A stretch of 46,356 nucleotides of DNA from Mangrovactinospora gilvigrisea (GCF_001879105.1 NZ_MLCF01000042.1:1-46356); one strand, 5' to 3'; counted from the first letter of the stretch, positions 18,874 to 28,213 are shown. Notes: generated by a model not told the origin, from the sequence alone. Made by a program: numbers and translations.

Positions 18874-19905
18874 ATGGCCCCAGCGGCTCCCCAGGCTGCC
18901 GCCCGCGACGCCGCGCCCGCGGACGGCACCGATTGGGAGGGCGTCCGCCTGCATGTCGTCACCGGCAAGGGCGGTACCGGAAAGACCACGGTGGCGGCCG
19001 CGCTCGCCCTCGCGCTCGCCGAGGACGGCCGCCGCACCCTGCTGGTGGAGGTGGAGGGACGGCAGGGCCTCGCCCAGTTGTTCGACACCGACCCGCTGCC
19101 GCACGAGGAGCGGAAGATCGCGGCCGCGCCCGGCGGCGGCGAGGTGCTGGCGCTCGCCATCGACGTCGAGCAGGCGCTCCTGGAGTACCTGGAGATGTTC
19201 TACCGCGTCGGCCGCGCCGGAAAGGCGCTGCGCAAGCTCGGCGCGATCGACTTCGCCACCACCATCGCCCCCGGCCTGCGCGACGTGCTGCTGACCGGGC
19301 GGGCCATCGAGGCGGTGAAGCGGAAGACCGGGGACGTCCCGGTCTACGACGCGGTGGTGATGGACGCCCCGCCGACCGGCCGCATCACCCGGTTCCTCAA
19401 CGTCAACACCGAGCTGGCCGGGCTGGCCCGGTTCGGCCCGATCCACAATCAGGCCCAGTCGGTGATGCGGCAGCTGAAGTCGCCTCAGACGGCCGTGCAC
19501 CTGGTGACGCTCCTGGAGGAGATGCCCACTCAGGAGACGGTGGACGGCGCCGCCGAGCTGACCGCCGCGGGCCTGCCGGTGGGCGGGGTCTTCGTCAACA
19601 TGGTGCGGCCCTCGCTGCTGGACGAGGCGGCCCTGGAGGCCGCCGCGGGCGGGCACCGCGCCGACGTCGCCACCGCGCTGGACGGCCTCGTCGGGGGCGG
19701 TGACGCCCCGTCCGACGAGCTGGTGGACGCCCTGCTGGACCAGGCCCGCGAGCACGCCCAGCGGGTGGTGCTGGAGCGCGAGCAGCGCTCCGCGGTGCGG
19801 GAGATGGGCAGGCCCTGGTACGAGCTGCCGCTGCTCGCGGACGGCGTGGACACCGGAGGGCTCTACGCCCTCGCCACCGAGCTGCGCCGGCAGGGCGTGG
19901 CATGA
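18874..19905 (+). CDS. Get3/ArsA-like ATPase, first of pair (BagA/BagB type)
   Basis: A 343-residue ArsA/Get3-superfamily ATPase. VVTGKGGTGKTTVAAALALA is the deviant Walker A with signature lysine, LVEVEGRQGLAQLF the switch I region and VVMDAPPTGRITRFL the switch II region. In mycobacteria the corresponding gene pair (Rv3679-Rv3680) forms a Get3-like ATPase complex. The ATG at 18874 follows GGGAGG and is preferred to upstream codons. The partner gene starts 55 bases downstream on the same strand. The physiological cargo is not known here. Confidence 0.88.
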   Translation: MAPAAPQAAARDAAPADGTDWEGVRLHVVTGKGGTGKTTVAAALALALAEDGRRTLLVEVEGRQGLAQLFDTDPLPHEERKIAAAPGGGEVLALAIDVEQALLEYLEMFYRVGRAGKALRKLGAIDFATTIAPGLRDVLLTGRAIEAVKRKTGDVPVYDAVVMDAPPTGRITRFLNVNTELAGLARFGPIHNQAQSVMRQLKSPQTAVHLVTLLEEMPTQETVDGAAELTAAGLPVGGVFVNMVRPSLLDEAALEAAAGGHRADVATALDGLVGGGDAPSDELVDALLDQAREHAQRVVLEREQRSAVREMGRPWYELPLLADGVDTGGLYALATELRRQGVA

Positions 19906-19960
19906 CGGGGCGTGAGGGACGTCATGGGGGAGGCATGTTGAGTCAAGGGGAGCATCGACC

Positions 19961-21490
19961 ATGAGACCGGCACCTCGGTTGGACATGGATGCGCTGCTGG
20001 ACGATCCGCGCACCCGGATCGTGGTGTGCTGCGGCTCGGGCGGCGTCGGCAAGACGACCACCGCCGCGGCACTGGGCGTGCGGGCGGCCGAACGCGGCCG
20101 CCGCACGGTGGTGCTGACGATCGATCCGGCCCGGCGGCTGGCCCAGTCGATGGGCCTGACGGAGCTGGACAACACCCCGCGCCGCGTCGAGGGCGTCAAG
20201 ACCTCGGCGGGCGGCGAGCTGTTCGCCATGATGCTGGACATGAAGCGCACCTTCGACGAGATCGTCGAGGCGCACGCGGATCCGGCGCGGGCCCGCGCCA
20301 TCCTGGAGAACCCCTTCTACCAGTCGCTCTCCGCCGGTTTCGCCGGCACCCAGGAGTACATGGCGATGGAGAAGCTGGGCCAGCTGCAGGCCACCGGCGA
20401 GTGGGACCTGATCGTGGTGGACACCCCGCCGAGCCGCTCCGCGCTGGACTTCCTGGACGCGCCGGACCGGCTGGGCTCCTTCCTGGACGGGCGCTTCATC
20501 CGGATCATGACGGCCCCGGCGAAGGTCGGCGGCCGGTCGATGATGCGCTTCCTGGACGTGGGCATGACGGTGGTGACATCGGCGCTCGGCAAGGTGCTGG
20601 GCACTCAGATGCTGCAGGACGTCCAGACGTTCATCGCGGCCACCGAGTCGATGTTCGGCGGCTTCCGGGAGCGGGCGGACGCCACCTACCGGCTGCTGCA
20701 GGCGCCGGGGACGGCGTTCCTGGTGGTGGCGGCGCCGGAGCGGGACGCACTGCGGGAGGCGGCGTACTTCGTGGACCGGCTCGCCGAGGACGCCATGCCG
20801 CTGGCCGGCCTGGTGCTCAACCGGGTGCACGGCACGGAGGCGCCCGGGCTGAGCGCGGAGCGGGCCTCGGCGGCCGCCGAGGCGCTCGAGGAGGCGGTCG
20901 GCGCGGGCCCCGAACCGGGGTCGGAAAAATCTTCAAGTGCCGTTGTCGACAAGGCAATTGCCTCGACCGGTGCTGACCGGGAGTTCTCGTCGGAATCGGC
21001 GGTACCGGAGGACGACCCGGGCCCCGGGACCCCCCGGAAACCCTCCGGGGAAGGTGTGAACGACGACGGCGCCGGGCAAACCAGTAAGCGGATGCCGCCT
21101 GGGTCCGCCACCTCTCCCGAGGACCCCGGCCCGGCATCGGAAGACCGCGAACAGCACCTCCAGCAGTCCCAGTTCTCCCAGCTCCAGAACACCCGGCAGG
21201 ACTCCGGGCGTCCCGAAGCACGGCCCACTGCTCCACGGCCCGAGGGCGCACCCGGCGGCGACTCCCCCGATGATGGCTCCCCCGGCTATGACGCGGGCCT
21301 TCTCGCCGCCGGGTTGCTCCGCCTGCATGCCGAGCGGATGCAGGTGATGGACCGTGAGCGGCGCACGCGCGAGCGCTTCACGGCCATGCATCCCGACGTG
21401 GCCGTCGTCGCGGTGCCCGCGCTGCCCGGGGACGTCCACGACCTGGACGGCCTGCGCGCCATCGGCGATCGCCTCGCCGAGGGCGGCTGA
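19961..21490 (+). CDS. Get3/ArsA-like ATPase, second of pair, with long low-complexity insertion
   Basis: A 509-residue partner of the preceding ATPase. The P-loop CCGSGGVGKTTTAAAL keeps GKTT but has Ser where Get3/MinD proteins carry the signature lysine. TIDPARRLAQSMGL is the switch I/arginine region, and VVDTPPSRSALDFLDAPDRL the switch II region. From about residue 318 to 443 the protein is interrupted by a Ser/Pro/Asp/Gly-rich, probably disordered stretch, after which the conserved end resumes (GLLAAGLLRLHAERMQVMDRERR...VPALPGDVHDLDGLRAIG). The insertion makes it much longer than the mycobacterial counterpart. The ATG at 19961 follows AGGGGAG. Family assignment is firm. Confidence 0.88.
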   Translation: MRPAPRLDMDALLDDPRTRIVVCCGSGGVGKTTTAAALGVRAAERGRRTVVLTIDPARRLAQSMGLTELDNTPRRVEGVKTSAGGELFAMMLDMKRTFDEIVEAHADPARARAILENPFYQSLSAGFAGTQEYMAMEKLGQLQATGEWDLIVVDTPPSRSALDFLDAPDRLGSFLDGRFIRIMTAPAKVGGRSMMRFLDVGMTVVTSALGKVLGTQMLQDVQTFIAATESMFGGFRERADATYRLLQAPGTAFLVVAAPERDALREAAYFVDRLAEDAMPLAGLVLNRVHGTEAPGLSAERASAAAEALEEAVGAGPEPGSEKSSSAVVDKAIASTGADREFSSESAVPEDDPGPGTPRKPSGEGVNDDGAGQTSKRMPPGSATSPEDPGPASEDREQHLQQSQFSQLQNTRQDSGRPEARPTAPRPEGAPGGDSPDDGSPGYDAGLLAAGLLRLHAERMQVMDRERRTRERFTAMHPDVAVVAVPALPGDVHDLDGLRAIGDRLAEGG

Positions 21491-21731
21491 GGCGTCCGCA
21501 CATGTCGGCGTCTCCGTACATGTCGGTGTCGGGGCCGGGGCGTGCTCCGTCAGGGGCGGCGCGCTCGGTGCGCACGGCGCTCGCTTCGGCGCGGCCGTCC
21601 TTCGCCCGCGGCCTCGCCGCGGGCCGCCGACGCCCTCGTCAACCCCATGTTCGATTGTGCGGAGCCCTGCGCCCGGCATCGCGGGCGGGCCGCCGCTCTC
21701 CCCCGTGAAAGCCGATGTCGCCCGCGGCCGG

Positions 21732-22109
21732 TCAGCCGGCCTGGGCGTAGTCCTTCACGGGGTTCGCCGCATAGTCCTTCACGTAGTCCTTCGGCACGAA
21801 ACCGCCGATCGTGGCGCCGGTCGCGCGGGCGTCGCGCTCGTACTCGCTGCGCGCGGTCTCCAGCAGCCGGCGCCAGGAGGTGACCATGGGACGGCGGCGC
21901 AGCAGCGCCCTCCGCTCCCGCTCGGTCATGCCGCCCCAGACACCGAACTCCACGCGGTTGTCGAGCGCGTCCGCCAAGCACTCGGTGCGCACCGGGCATC
22001 CGGTGCACACCGCCTTGGCGCGGTTCTGCGCCGCACCCTGGACGAACAGCTCGTCAGGGTCGGTCGATCGGCAGGCTGCTTGCGCGGTCCAGTCTGTAAC
22101 CCAGCTCAT
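21732..22109 (-). CDS. wblA: WblA, WhiB-like [4Fe-4S] developmental regulator
   Basis: A WhiB-family iron-sulfur protein of 125 residues that in streptomycetes controls the switch from growth to sporulation and represses antibiotic production. The four cluster cysteines are in AACRSTDPDELF, AVCTGCPVRTEC; the G[VI]WGG turn is VEFGVWGGMTERERRALLRRR, followed by a basic DNA-binding region. The start is ATG 22109 (MSWVTDWTAQAACR), matching the known WblA N-terminus, with AGAGGAC upstream. The last 20 residues carry three KDY units (KDYVKDYAANPVKDY) encoded by 12-nt repeats at 21748, 21772 and 21784. It is transcribed divergently from the PBP gene. Confidence 0.95.
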   Translation of the reverse strand: MSWVTDWTAQAACRSTDPDELFVQGAAQNRAKAVCTGCPVRTECLADALDNRVEFGVWGGMTERERRALLRRRPMVTSWRRLLETARSEYERDARATGATIGGFVPKDYVKDYAANPVKDYAQAG

Positions 22110-22601
22110 GCTGGTGCCGTCCTCTCCCGAATCGAGGCTCCCCCACGGCGGCAGCGGCATATTCACCGCCGCCAGTGCAGGACGTTACGGAAGGAAGGCA
22201 CCCGGCAACAGTCCCCGGACGCTTCATCTTTCATGACTCGATAGGACTAGTGGAGCCCATCTGATCACCCAGAGGGGTGACTCCGCAGCTCAGCGCGGTC
22301 ACCGTCAACACCGGGGAGGGGAAGTGGAATTGGGAACTCTCTGTAGCCCTCAACACCCACTTGAGTGACACCGTGGCCAACGCGAGCCGTCCTCAGGTAT
22401 CAGTGCCAGCGTAGGCGAGCACCGACCCGCTGTCCGGGGAATCGCCAACCGTGACCGCGCCGAGACCCGGACGGACCAGCGCGCGGAGCGTCCGCACGGC
22501 GCGCACTCGGAGCACGCGCCCCCACTCCGGCCCGGTGAAGTTATCCACAGGCGGCGCCCTTGCCCCGGGACCGCAGAGGGCAAACCCGTATCCTCTCCCC
22601 C
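22110..22601. other. Divergent wblA/PBP regulatory region
   Basis: 492 bases with no supported gene. An inverted repeat TCACCC-AGAG-GGGTGA at 22265-22280 is a possible operator for wblA. A consensus DnaA-box-like TTATCCACA lies near 22540. A TATCCT -10-like hexamer at 22589-22594 sits 8 bases before the PBP ATG. Long regulatory leaders are expected for wblA, which is under developmental control. Confidence 0.5.
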
Positions 22602-24827
22602 ATGGCTTCCAAGCGCTCCGCACCGCGGTTCCGCACCGGCAGGGTCGGCCCCGTCGCGCTGACCGCCCGCTTCGTCGGCGTCAGCGCGCTGGCCGGCGTC
22701 CTGGCGGCGGGGGTCCTGCTGCCCGCGGTCGGCACGCTGGGCGTCGGTGCCAAGGCGTCCGCCCAGTCGTTCGACAGCCTGCCCGGCGATTTCAAGCGCC
22801 CCCCGCTCTCGCAGGCCTCGCACATCTACGACAGCAAGGGCAACCTGCTCGCCACGGTCTACGACCGCGACCGCACGGTGGTGAAGACGCAGGACATCGC
22901 GCCCACCATGCGCAAGGCGATCGTCGCGATCGAGGACGCGCGGTTCTACCAGCACGGCGCGGTCGACCCCAAGGGCATCCTGCGCGCGCTCAACCAGAAC
23001 GCGGAGAACGGCGGCGTCTCGCAGGGCGCCTCCACCCTCACCCAGCAGTACGTGAAGAACGTCTTCGTCGAGGACGCCGGCAACGACCCCAAGGCCGTCG
23101 CCGAGGCGCAGCGCCAGACCATCGGCCGCAAGGTCCGCGAGATGAAGTACGCGATCAAGGTGGAGGAGGAGCTGACCAAGACGCAGATCCTCACCAACTA
23201 CCTCAACATCACGTTCTTCGGCGAGCAGGCCTACGGGGTGGAGGCGGCCGCCCAGCGGTACTTCAGCGTCCACGCCAAGGACCTGTCGCTGGCGCAGTCG
23301 GCGATGCTGGCCGGCGTGGTGCAGTCGCCCTCCGGCTACGACCCGCTGACCAACCCCAAGGCCGCGCTCGACCGGCGCAACACCGTGCTGAGGAGGATGG
23401 CCCAGCTGCACGCGGTCACCCCGGTGCAGGCCGCGGCGGCGGAGAAGACGCCGCTGGGGCTGAACACCAGCAAGCCCAAGAACGGCTGCATCACCGCGAC
23501 CAGCGGCAGCGGGTTCTTCTGCGACTACGTGAAGAACACCGTCCTCAACGACGCCACCTTCGGGAAGACCGCGGCGGCCCGCGAGAAGCTGTGGAAGACC
23601 GGCGGCCTGGAGATCCACACCACCCTCGATCCGCAGGCGCAGGCCTCCTCGGCGCAGGCCGTCACCTCGCGGATCTACTCCACCGACCCGGTGGCCGGCG
23701 CGGTGGTGATGGTCGAGCCGGGCACCGGCCGGGTCACGGCCATGGCGCAGAGCCGGCCGTACGGCTTCGGCAAGGGCCAGACGACGATCAACTACAGCGT
23801 CGACAAGGACATGGGCGGCTCGAACTACGGCTTCCAGACCGGTTCGACGTTCAAGCCGTTCACCGCGGCCGCCGCCCTGGAGAAGGGCATCTCGCCCGGT
23901 CAGACGTACAAGACCGGCTCGAAGATCGACATGTCCAACCAGCCGTTCTCCACCTGCAACGGCACCACCAGCGCGCCCAACTGGCAGCCCCAGAACGAGC
24001 TGACCAGCGAAAAGGGCACGTTCAACATGGCCACGGCGCTGCAGAAGTCGATCAACACCTACTTCGTGAAGCTCTCCCAGCAGACCGGCCTCTGCGAGAT
24101 CGCCACGCTCGCCGAGAAGATGAACGTCCACATGGGCAACGGCAAGCAGCTGGTGCAGAGCCCGTCGCTGACGCTGGGCGGCAACACCATCGCCCCGCTC
24201 ACCATGGCGGCGGCGTACGCGACCTTCGCCAACGAGGGCAGCTACTGCACCCCGGTCGCCATCGACTCCATCACCACCGCGACCGGCAAGCAGCTGGCCG
24301 TGCCGAAGACGCAGTGCTCGCAGGTGATGCAGAAGACCACCGCGGACACCATCAACACCATGCTGCTGGGCGTGGTCCAGGACGGCACCGGCAAGGCGGC
24401 CGGCCTCACCGACCGCGAGAGCGCCGGCAAGACCGGTACGACGGACAACCGGATGGCGGCCTGGTTCCTCGGCTACACGACGAACATGGTCGGCGCCGTC
24501 TGGATGGGCGACCCGGCGAACAAGCAGTCGATGTACAACCTGCGGATCGGCCCGCAGTACTACGACAAGGTCGAGGGCGCGGACGGGCCGGGCCCGATCT
24601 GGAAGCTCGCGATGAGCGGCGCGCTGTCCGGCAAGCCGGCCGGGTCCTTCCAGAAGGTCAGCCTGCCGACGGCGCCGTCCCAGGACGGCAACGGCGGCAA
24701 GAAGGCGGGCGGCGGCGGCGACAACGCCGGCGGCAGCGGCGGGGCGGGCAACGGCAGCAAGCCCGGGAAAGGGCACGGCGGGAACACCGGCGGCCCCTGG
24801 GGCGGGCTGATCGGGGGCTGGGGCTAG
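22602..24827 (+). CDS. Class A penicillin-binding protein (bifunctional transglycosylase/transpeptidase)
   Basis: A 741-residue peptidoglycan synthase anchored by one N-terminal membrane helix (about 15-45). The GT51 transglycosylase domain has catalytic Glu111 (AIEDARFYQHGAVD) and the ASTLTQQYVKN motif. The transpeptidase domain has Ser415-x-x-Lys (GSTFKPF), Ser483-x-Asn (KSINTYF) and Lys610-Thr-Gly (KTGTTDN). The C-terminal 60 residues are Gly/Lys/Asn-rich and there is no PASTA domain. Mycobacterial PonA2 occupies the same syntenic position next to whiB4. The start is ATG 22602. The close -10-like element suggests a leaderless or very short-leader transcript. A long hairpin follows. Confidence 0.95.
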   Translation: MASKRSAPRFRTGRVGPVALTARFVGVSALAGVLAAGVLLPAVGTLGVGAKASAQSFDSLPGDFKRPPLSQASHIYDSKGNLLATVYDRDRTVVKTQDIAPTMRKAIVAIEDARFYQHGAVDPKGILRALNQNAENGGVSQGASTLTQQYVKNVFVEDAGNDPKAVAEAQRQTIGRKVREMKYAIKVEEELTKTQILTNYLNITFFGEQAYGVEAAAQRYFSVHAKDLSLAQSAMLAGVVQSPSGYDPLTNPKAALDRRNTVLRRMAQLHAVTPVQAAAAEKTPLGLNTSKPKNGCITATSGSGFFCDYVKNTVLNDATFGKTAAAREKLWKTGGLEIHTTLDPQAQASSAQAVTSRIYSTDPVAGAVVMVEPGTGRVTAMAQSRPYGFGKGQTTINYSVDKDMGGSNYGFQTGSTFKPFTAAAALEKGISPGQTYKTGSKIDMSNQPFSTCNGTTSAPNWQPQNELTSEKGTFNMATALQKSINTYFVKLSQQTGLCEIATLAEKMNVHMGNGKQLVQSPSLTLGGNTIAPLTMAAAYATFANEGSYCTPVAIDSITTATGKQLAVPKTQCSQVMQKTTADTINTMLLGVVQDGTGKAAGLTDRESAGKTGTTDNRMAAWFLGYTTNMVGAVWMGDPANKQSMYNLRIGPQYYDKVEGADGPGPIWKLAMSGALSGKPAGSFQKVSLPTAPSQDGNGGKKAGGGGDNAGGSGGAGNGSKPGKGHGGNTGGPWGGLIGGWG

Positions 24828-24918
24828 GCCGGCCCCGCGCGCCGAACCCCTGGCCCTTGTGGTCGCGGCCCTTCCCGGCCCCGGCCCTTCTCGGCCCTTC
24901 CCGGTCCGGAACACAAGG

Positions 24919-24958
24919 ACGGACCCGCCGCCCGTGGTCTCCCGGGCGGCGGGTCCGT
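24919..24958. terminator. Strong bidirectional terminator between PBP and yqeY-like genes
   Basis: The 16-base arm 24919-24934 pairs perfectly with 24943-24958 across an 8-base loop, followed by TCGTTCCTG. It lies between convergent genes. Confidence 0.9.
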
Positions 24959-25001
24959 TCGTTCCTGCCCCTCGTCCCCTCGACGGGGCGCGGGGTTCCC
25001 G

Positions 25002-25457
25002 TCAGCCGGCCAGGGCGGCCTTGACGGCGTCGGCGACGCGGCGGCCGTCGGCGCGGCCGGCGACCTTGGCGTTCGCCAGCTTCATGACCGGGCCCATCGC
25101 CTTCGGCCCGGAGGCGCCGGACTCCGCGACGGCCTCGGCGACCAGCGCCGTCAGCTCGTCGTCGGTCAGCTGCTTCGGAAGGTACTCGGCGAGGATGTCG
25201 CCCTCGGCCCGCTCCTGCGCCGCCGACTCCGCGCGCCCGCCGGCGTCGAAGGCCTCGGCGGCCTCGCGCCGCTTCTTGACCTCGCGGGTGAGGATCTTCA
25301 GAACCTCGTCGTCGGACAGCTCGCGCGCGGTGTCGCCCGCGACCTCCTCGTTGCCGATGGCGGTGAGCGCCATGCGGATCGCACCCTTGCGGACGGTGTC
25401 CTTGGCCCGCATGGCCGCGGTGAGGTCCTCCCGGAGCTGCTTCTTCAGCGTCGTCAT
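25002..25457 (-). CDS. YqeY/GatB-like domain protein
   Basis: A 151-residue protein from ATG 25457: MTTLKKQLREDLTAAMRAKD, then KGAIRMALTAIGNEE, EYLPKQLTDDELTALV and GPKAMGPVMKLANAKVAGRADGRRV. These are the hallmarks of the YqeY family, related to the tail domain of the GatB amidotransferase subunit and able to bind tRNA-like structures. Function is not established. It is divergent from the metallophosphoesterase and converges on the PBP gene. Confidence 0.9.
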   Translation of the reverse strand: MTTLKKQLREDLTAAMRAKDTVRKGAIRMALTAIGNEEVAGDTARELSDDEVLKILTREVKKRREAAEAFDAGGRAESAAQERAEGDILAEYLPKQLTDDELTALVAEAVAESGASGPKAMGPVMKLANAKVAGRADGRRVADAVKAALAG

Positions 25458-25565
25458 GCGCCCATCATCCCATCCGCGGCATTGCGCCCCGTCCCCTTTT
25501 TCCCGCAGCAGGCCCCGGACGAGACCGCAACGCGGGTCTGACGGGACGTCTGCAACACTGGGCCG

Positions 25566-26498
25566 ATGCGACCCATGTACGCCGTCCCGCTGGGACTCGC
25601 CGCCGCCGGCGCCGCATGCGTCGGCTACGCCGCCGGGATCGAGGTCCGCTCCTTCCGGCTGCGCCGGGTCACGGTGCCGGTGCTGCCGCGCGGCGCACGC
25701 CCGCTGCGGGTCCTCCAGGTCTCGGACATCCACATGGTCTCGGGGCAGCGCAAGAAGCAGCGCTGGCTGCAGTCGCTGGCGGCGCTGCAGCCGGACTTCG
25801 TCGTCAACACCGGCGACAACCTCTCGGACCCGACGGCGGTGCCGGAGACGCTGGACGCGCTCGGCCCGCTGATGGAGTACCCGGGGACGTACGTCTTCGG
25901 CTCCAACGACTACTTCGGCCCGGTGCCGCGGAACCCCGGCCGCTATCTGACGGCCCGGATCAAGGGCACCGCGGCGCGGGGCGCGCACGCGCCCAAGAAG
26001 CGGTCGGCGGTGCAGAACCCGTGGCCGGAGCTGCGCGACGGCTTCGACGCGGCCGGCTGGGTGGGCATCAACAACGGCCGGGGGCGGCTGAAGCTGGACG
26101 GCTTCGAGATCGCGCTGACCGGGCTGGACGATCCGCACATCCACCGCGACCGCTACGAGGAGGTGGCCGGCGGCCCCGAGGCGGACGCCGACTTCTCGCT
26201 GGCCGTGGTGCACGCCCCGTACCTGCGCGTGCTGGACGCCTTCGCGGCGGACCGCTACCCGCTGGTCCTCGCCGGGCACACGCACGGCGGGCAGCTGTGC
26301 ATCCCCTTCTACGGGGCGCTGGTGACCAACTGCGACCTGGACACCGACCGGGTGAAGGGCCTCTCCGCCCACACCGCGGACGGCCACCGCAGCTACCTCC
26401 ACGTCTCGGCCGGCTGCGGCACCAACCGCTACACCCCGGTCCGCTTCGCCTGCCCGCCGGAGGCGACGCTGCTCACACTGGTGGAGTCCCCGGGATAA
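25566..26498 (+). CDS. Membrane-anchored calcineurin-like metallophosphoesterase
   Basis: A 310-residue phosphoesterase with an N-terminal hydrophobic segment (about 4-22). Metal-binding motifs are DIH (QVSDIHMVS), GDN (NTGDNLSD), GSND in place of the usual GNHD, HAPY and GHTHGGQ, all in the family order. The GNHD-to-GSND change affects the position normally carrying the catalytic His region and may alter activity, though actinobacterial members often show it. The start at 25566 is the only good one. The next feature is the tRNA-Pro gene that hosts the mobile element. Confidence 0.9.
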   Translation: MRPMYAVPLGLAAAGAACVGYAAGIEVRSFRLRRVTVPVLPRGARPLRVLQVSDIHMVSGQRKKQRWLQSLAALQPDFVVNTGDNLSDPTAVPETLDALGPLMEYPGTYVFGSNDYFGPVPRNPGRYLTARIKGTAARGAHAPKKRSAVQNPWPELRDGFDAAGWVGINNGRGRLKLDGFEIALTGLDDPHIHRDRYEEVAGGPEADADFSLAVVHAPYLRVLDAFAADRYPLVLAGHTHGGQLCIPFYGALVTNCDLDTDRVKGLSAHTADGHRSYLHVSAGCGTNRYTPVRFACPPEATLLTLVESPG

Positions 26499-26546
26499 CG
26501 GATTTCGTCCTGGCGCGCCGGTCCGCTAGAGTAATCCTCGTTGCAC

Positions 26547-26623
<77 letters not shown>

Positions 26624-26625
26624 AG

Positions 26626-26665
26626 GTCAAAGGGCACCTACTCTTTTTTGTAGGTGCCCTTTGAC
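26626..26665. terminator. Terminator between tRNA-Pro and integrase
   Basis: GTCAAAGGGCACCTA (26626-26640) pairs perfectly with TAGGTGCCCTTTGAC (26651-26665), with a T-rich 10-base loop. It ends the tRNA transcript and/or the converging integrase transcript and belongs to the element. Confidence 0.85.
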
Positions 26666-26671
26666 GTTCCC

Positions 26672-26693
26672 GGGAGCCAAACGGGGAGCCACC
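26672..26693 (+). promoter_or_regulatory. Paired GGGAGCCA repeats, candidate integrase arm site (left)
   Basis: GGGAGCCA starts at 26672 and GGGAGCCA again at 26684, 12 bases apart, between attL and the integrase stop. The same motif with the same 12-base spacing and orientation recurs near the right end (39857 and 39869). Paired short repeats inside both ends of a tyrosine-recombinase element are typical of arm-type integrase or excisionase sites. Confidence 0.5.
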
Positions 26694-26702
26694 CGGAAAC
26701 GA

Positions 26703-27899
26703 TCAGCCCTCCTCTGCCGGTGCCGTCTCCCCTTCCTCGTCGCCGTAGTTGAAGATCGAGTCCATGGCCCCGGCGCCCTCGGTGATGACCGGCCGGAGCT
26801 GCTTCCGGTAGACGGCCTCCGTGGTGGCCGTGCTGCTGTGGCCGACCACTCGGGCAATGACCTCCAGCGGGATGCCGTGGTCCGAAAGCAGGGACACGAA
26901 GCTGTGCCGCAGCTCCCGGGGCGTCCACTCCGGCGCGAGCCCGGCCCGCTTCACGATGGCTCGGAAGCCGCGGCGGACGTGGGACGCGTCCAGCGGGGTG
27001 CCGACGGTCGACGCGAACACCAGGTCGTTCTCCGCCCAACGCTCCCCCGCCGCGACGCGCCGCCAGCCCTGATCGACCCGGTGGTTCTCCAGAACCGCCA
27101 CCACCTGTTGCGGGAGAGCGAGCGTCCGCCTGCTCTTCCGCGTCTTGGTGTCGCCGTGCCGGCGGACCGACCGCCATACCTCGATGTGCGGCGGGATGTC
27201 CCCGACCGGGTGCAGGTGGACGTGATCCCAGGTGAGGGGTCGTGCCTCCTCGGTGCGCACCCCGATGAGCAGCGACACCACGATGTACGCGTGCAGGATG
27301 CTCCCCCGCGCCGCCATGAGCACGGCCTTGGCCTGCTCCAAGGTGAGCGCCTTGCTCGGACGGCCGGGCCGCCCGTCCGGAACGGTGACCAGCTCAGCGA
27401 CGTTGCGCATCACTTTGTCTCGCTTCTGCGCATGGGTGATGGCTCGCCGCAGCACACCAAGTACCTCGCGAAGTGAGCGCGTCGCCAGGTAGTCCGCGCG
27501 GTCGTCCAACCAGTCGTCAAGGTCGTCCGCGGTGAGGTCTCGGAGCTTCGCCTTGCCCAGCATCGGCAGGATGTGGTTCTCCGTCAGGCTCCGGCACTTC
27601 TTGACGGTCTCCGGGTCGCGGCCCTTGAACCCGCGGGCAAGATAGTCCTCGATCGTGTCGGACACGGTGTAGTTGGCGGGGGTCTTCACCCCGCTCTCCA
27701 TCTCCTTTCTGAGGTCGCGCAGCTTGCGGCGAACCTCCGTCTTCGTCTTCCCGGTGACCTTCGGTCGGCGCCTCTTCCCCGAGGGGGTGAAGCCCAGGGA
27801 CATGGCGCCCACGTACGTGTTCTTGGACGCGTCCCAGTAGATCGAATCCTCGCCGTTGCCTGCCTTGTGTGAGCGCTCCGGCTCCGGGGTCTCGGTCAT
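26703..27899 (-). CDS. int: Tyrosine recombinase integrase of the AICE
   Basis: A 398-residue site-specific recombinase. An N-terminal arm-binding domain (about 20-70) and a SAM-like core-binding domain (about 78-165) precede the catalytic domain. Catalytic residues are Arg215 (GVRTEE), a lysine in HGDTKTRKSRR, Arg331 in ELRHSF, His354 in VVGHSS and the nucleophile Tyr364 (AVYRKQ). The start ATG 27899 follows GAGGCATC. The frame is also open upstream to a TTG at 27977 that would overlap the excisionase stop. The location right next to attL and the tRNA is typical. Confidence 0.94.
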   Translation of the reverse strand: MTETPEPERSHKAGNGEDSIYWDASKNTYVGAMSLGFTPSGKRRRPKVTGKTKTEVRRKLRDLRKEMESGVKTPANYTVSDTIEDYLARGFKGRDPETVKKCRSLTENHILPMLGKAKLRDLTADDLDDWLDDRADYLATRSLREVLGVLRRAITHAQKRDKVMRNVAELVTVPDGRPGRPSKALTLEQAKAVLMAARGSILHAYIVVSLLIGVRTEEARPLTWDHVHLHPVGDIPPHIEVWRSVRRHGDTKTRKSRRTLALPQQVVAVLENHRVDQGWRRVAAGERWAENDLVFASTVGTPLDASHVRRGFRAIVKRAGLAPEWTPRELRHSFVSLLSDHGIPLEVIARVVGHSSTATTEAVYRKQLRPVITEGAGAMDSIFNYGDEEGETAPAEEG

Positions 27900-27973
27900 G
27901 TGCTGGTGATGCCTCTCAACGAGCGGAGCCGCGCCCTGTGGGGGACGCGGCTCCGTGAACGGATGGGGTTGGA

Positions 27974-28213
27974 TCAAGCGACGGCCTGATCTGCTTCGCG
28001 CTTGAGGAGATCGATGTACTCCTCGATGTACTCGGTCGGCACAAGCCGCCGGCGTCCCACGCGAACGGTGCGGAGGCGCCCGAGACGGATCTCCTCGTAT
28101 GCGGTGGAGCGCTTCACCCCGATGAGGTGAGCGGCGACCTCTACACGGTGCAGCCGCGGCGCCAGGTCCAGAGCCACGGCCTCATCAGCGGCGGAGAGCA
28201 TGGGCGTGCTCAT
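27974..28213 (-). CDS. xis: Excisionase (helix-turn-helix, MerR/Xis-like)
   Basis: A 79-residue DNA-binding protein. The segment RVEVAAHLIGVKRSTAYEEIRLGRLRTVRVGRRRLVPTEYIEEYI is the winged HTH of the excisionase family used by AICEs. The ATG at 28213 is preceded by GGGAG. It lies directly upstream of the integrase on the same strand, as in pSAM2, and next to the iteron array, so its promoter probably lies among those repeats. Its job would be to bias the integrase towards excision. Confidence 0.88.
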   Translation of the reverse strand: MSTPMLSAADEAVALDLAPRLHRVEVAAHLIGVKRSTAYEEIRLGRLRTVRVGRRRLVPTEYIEEYIDLLKREADQAVA

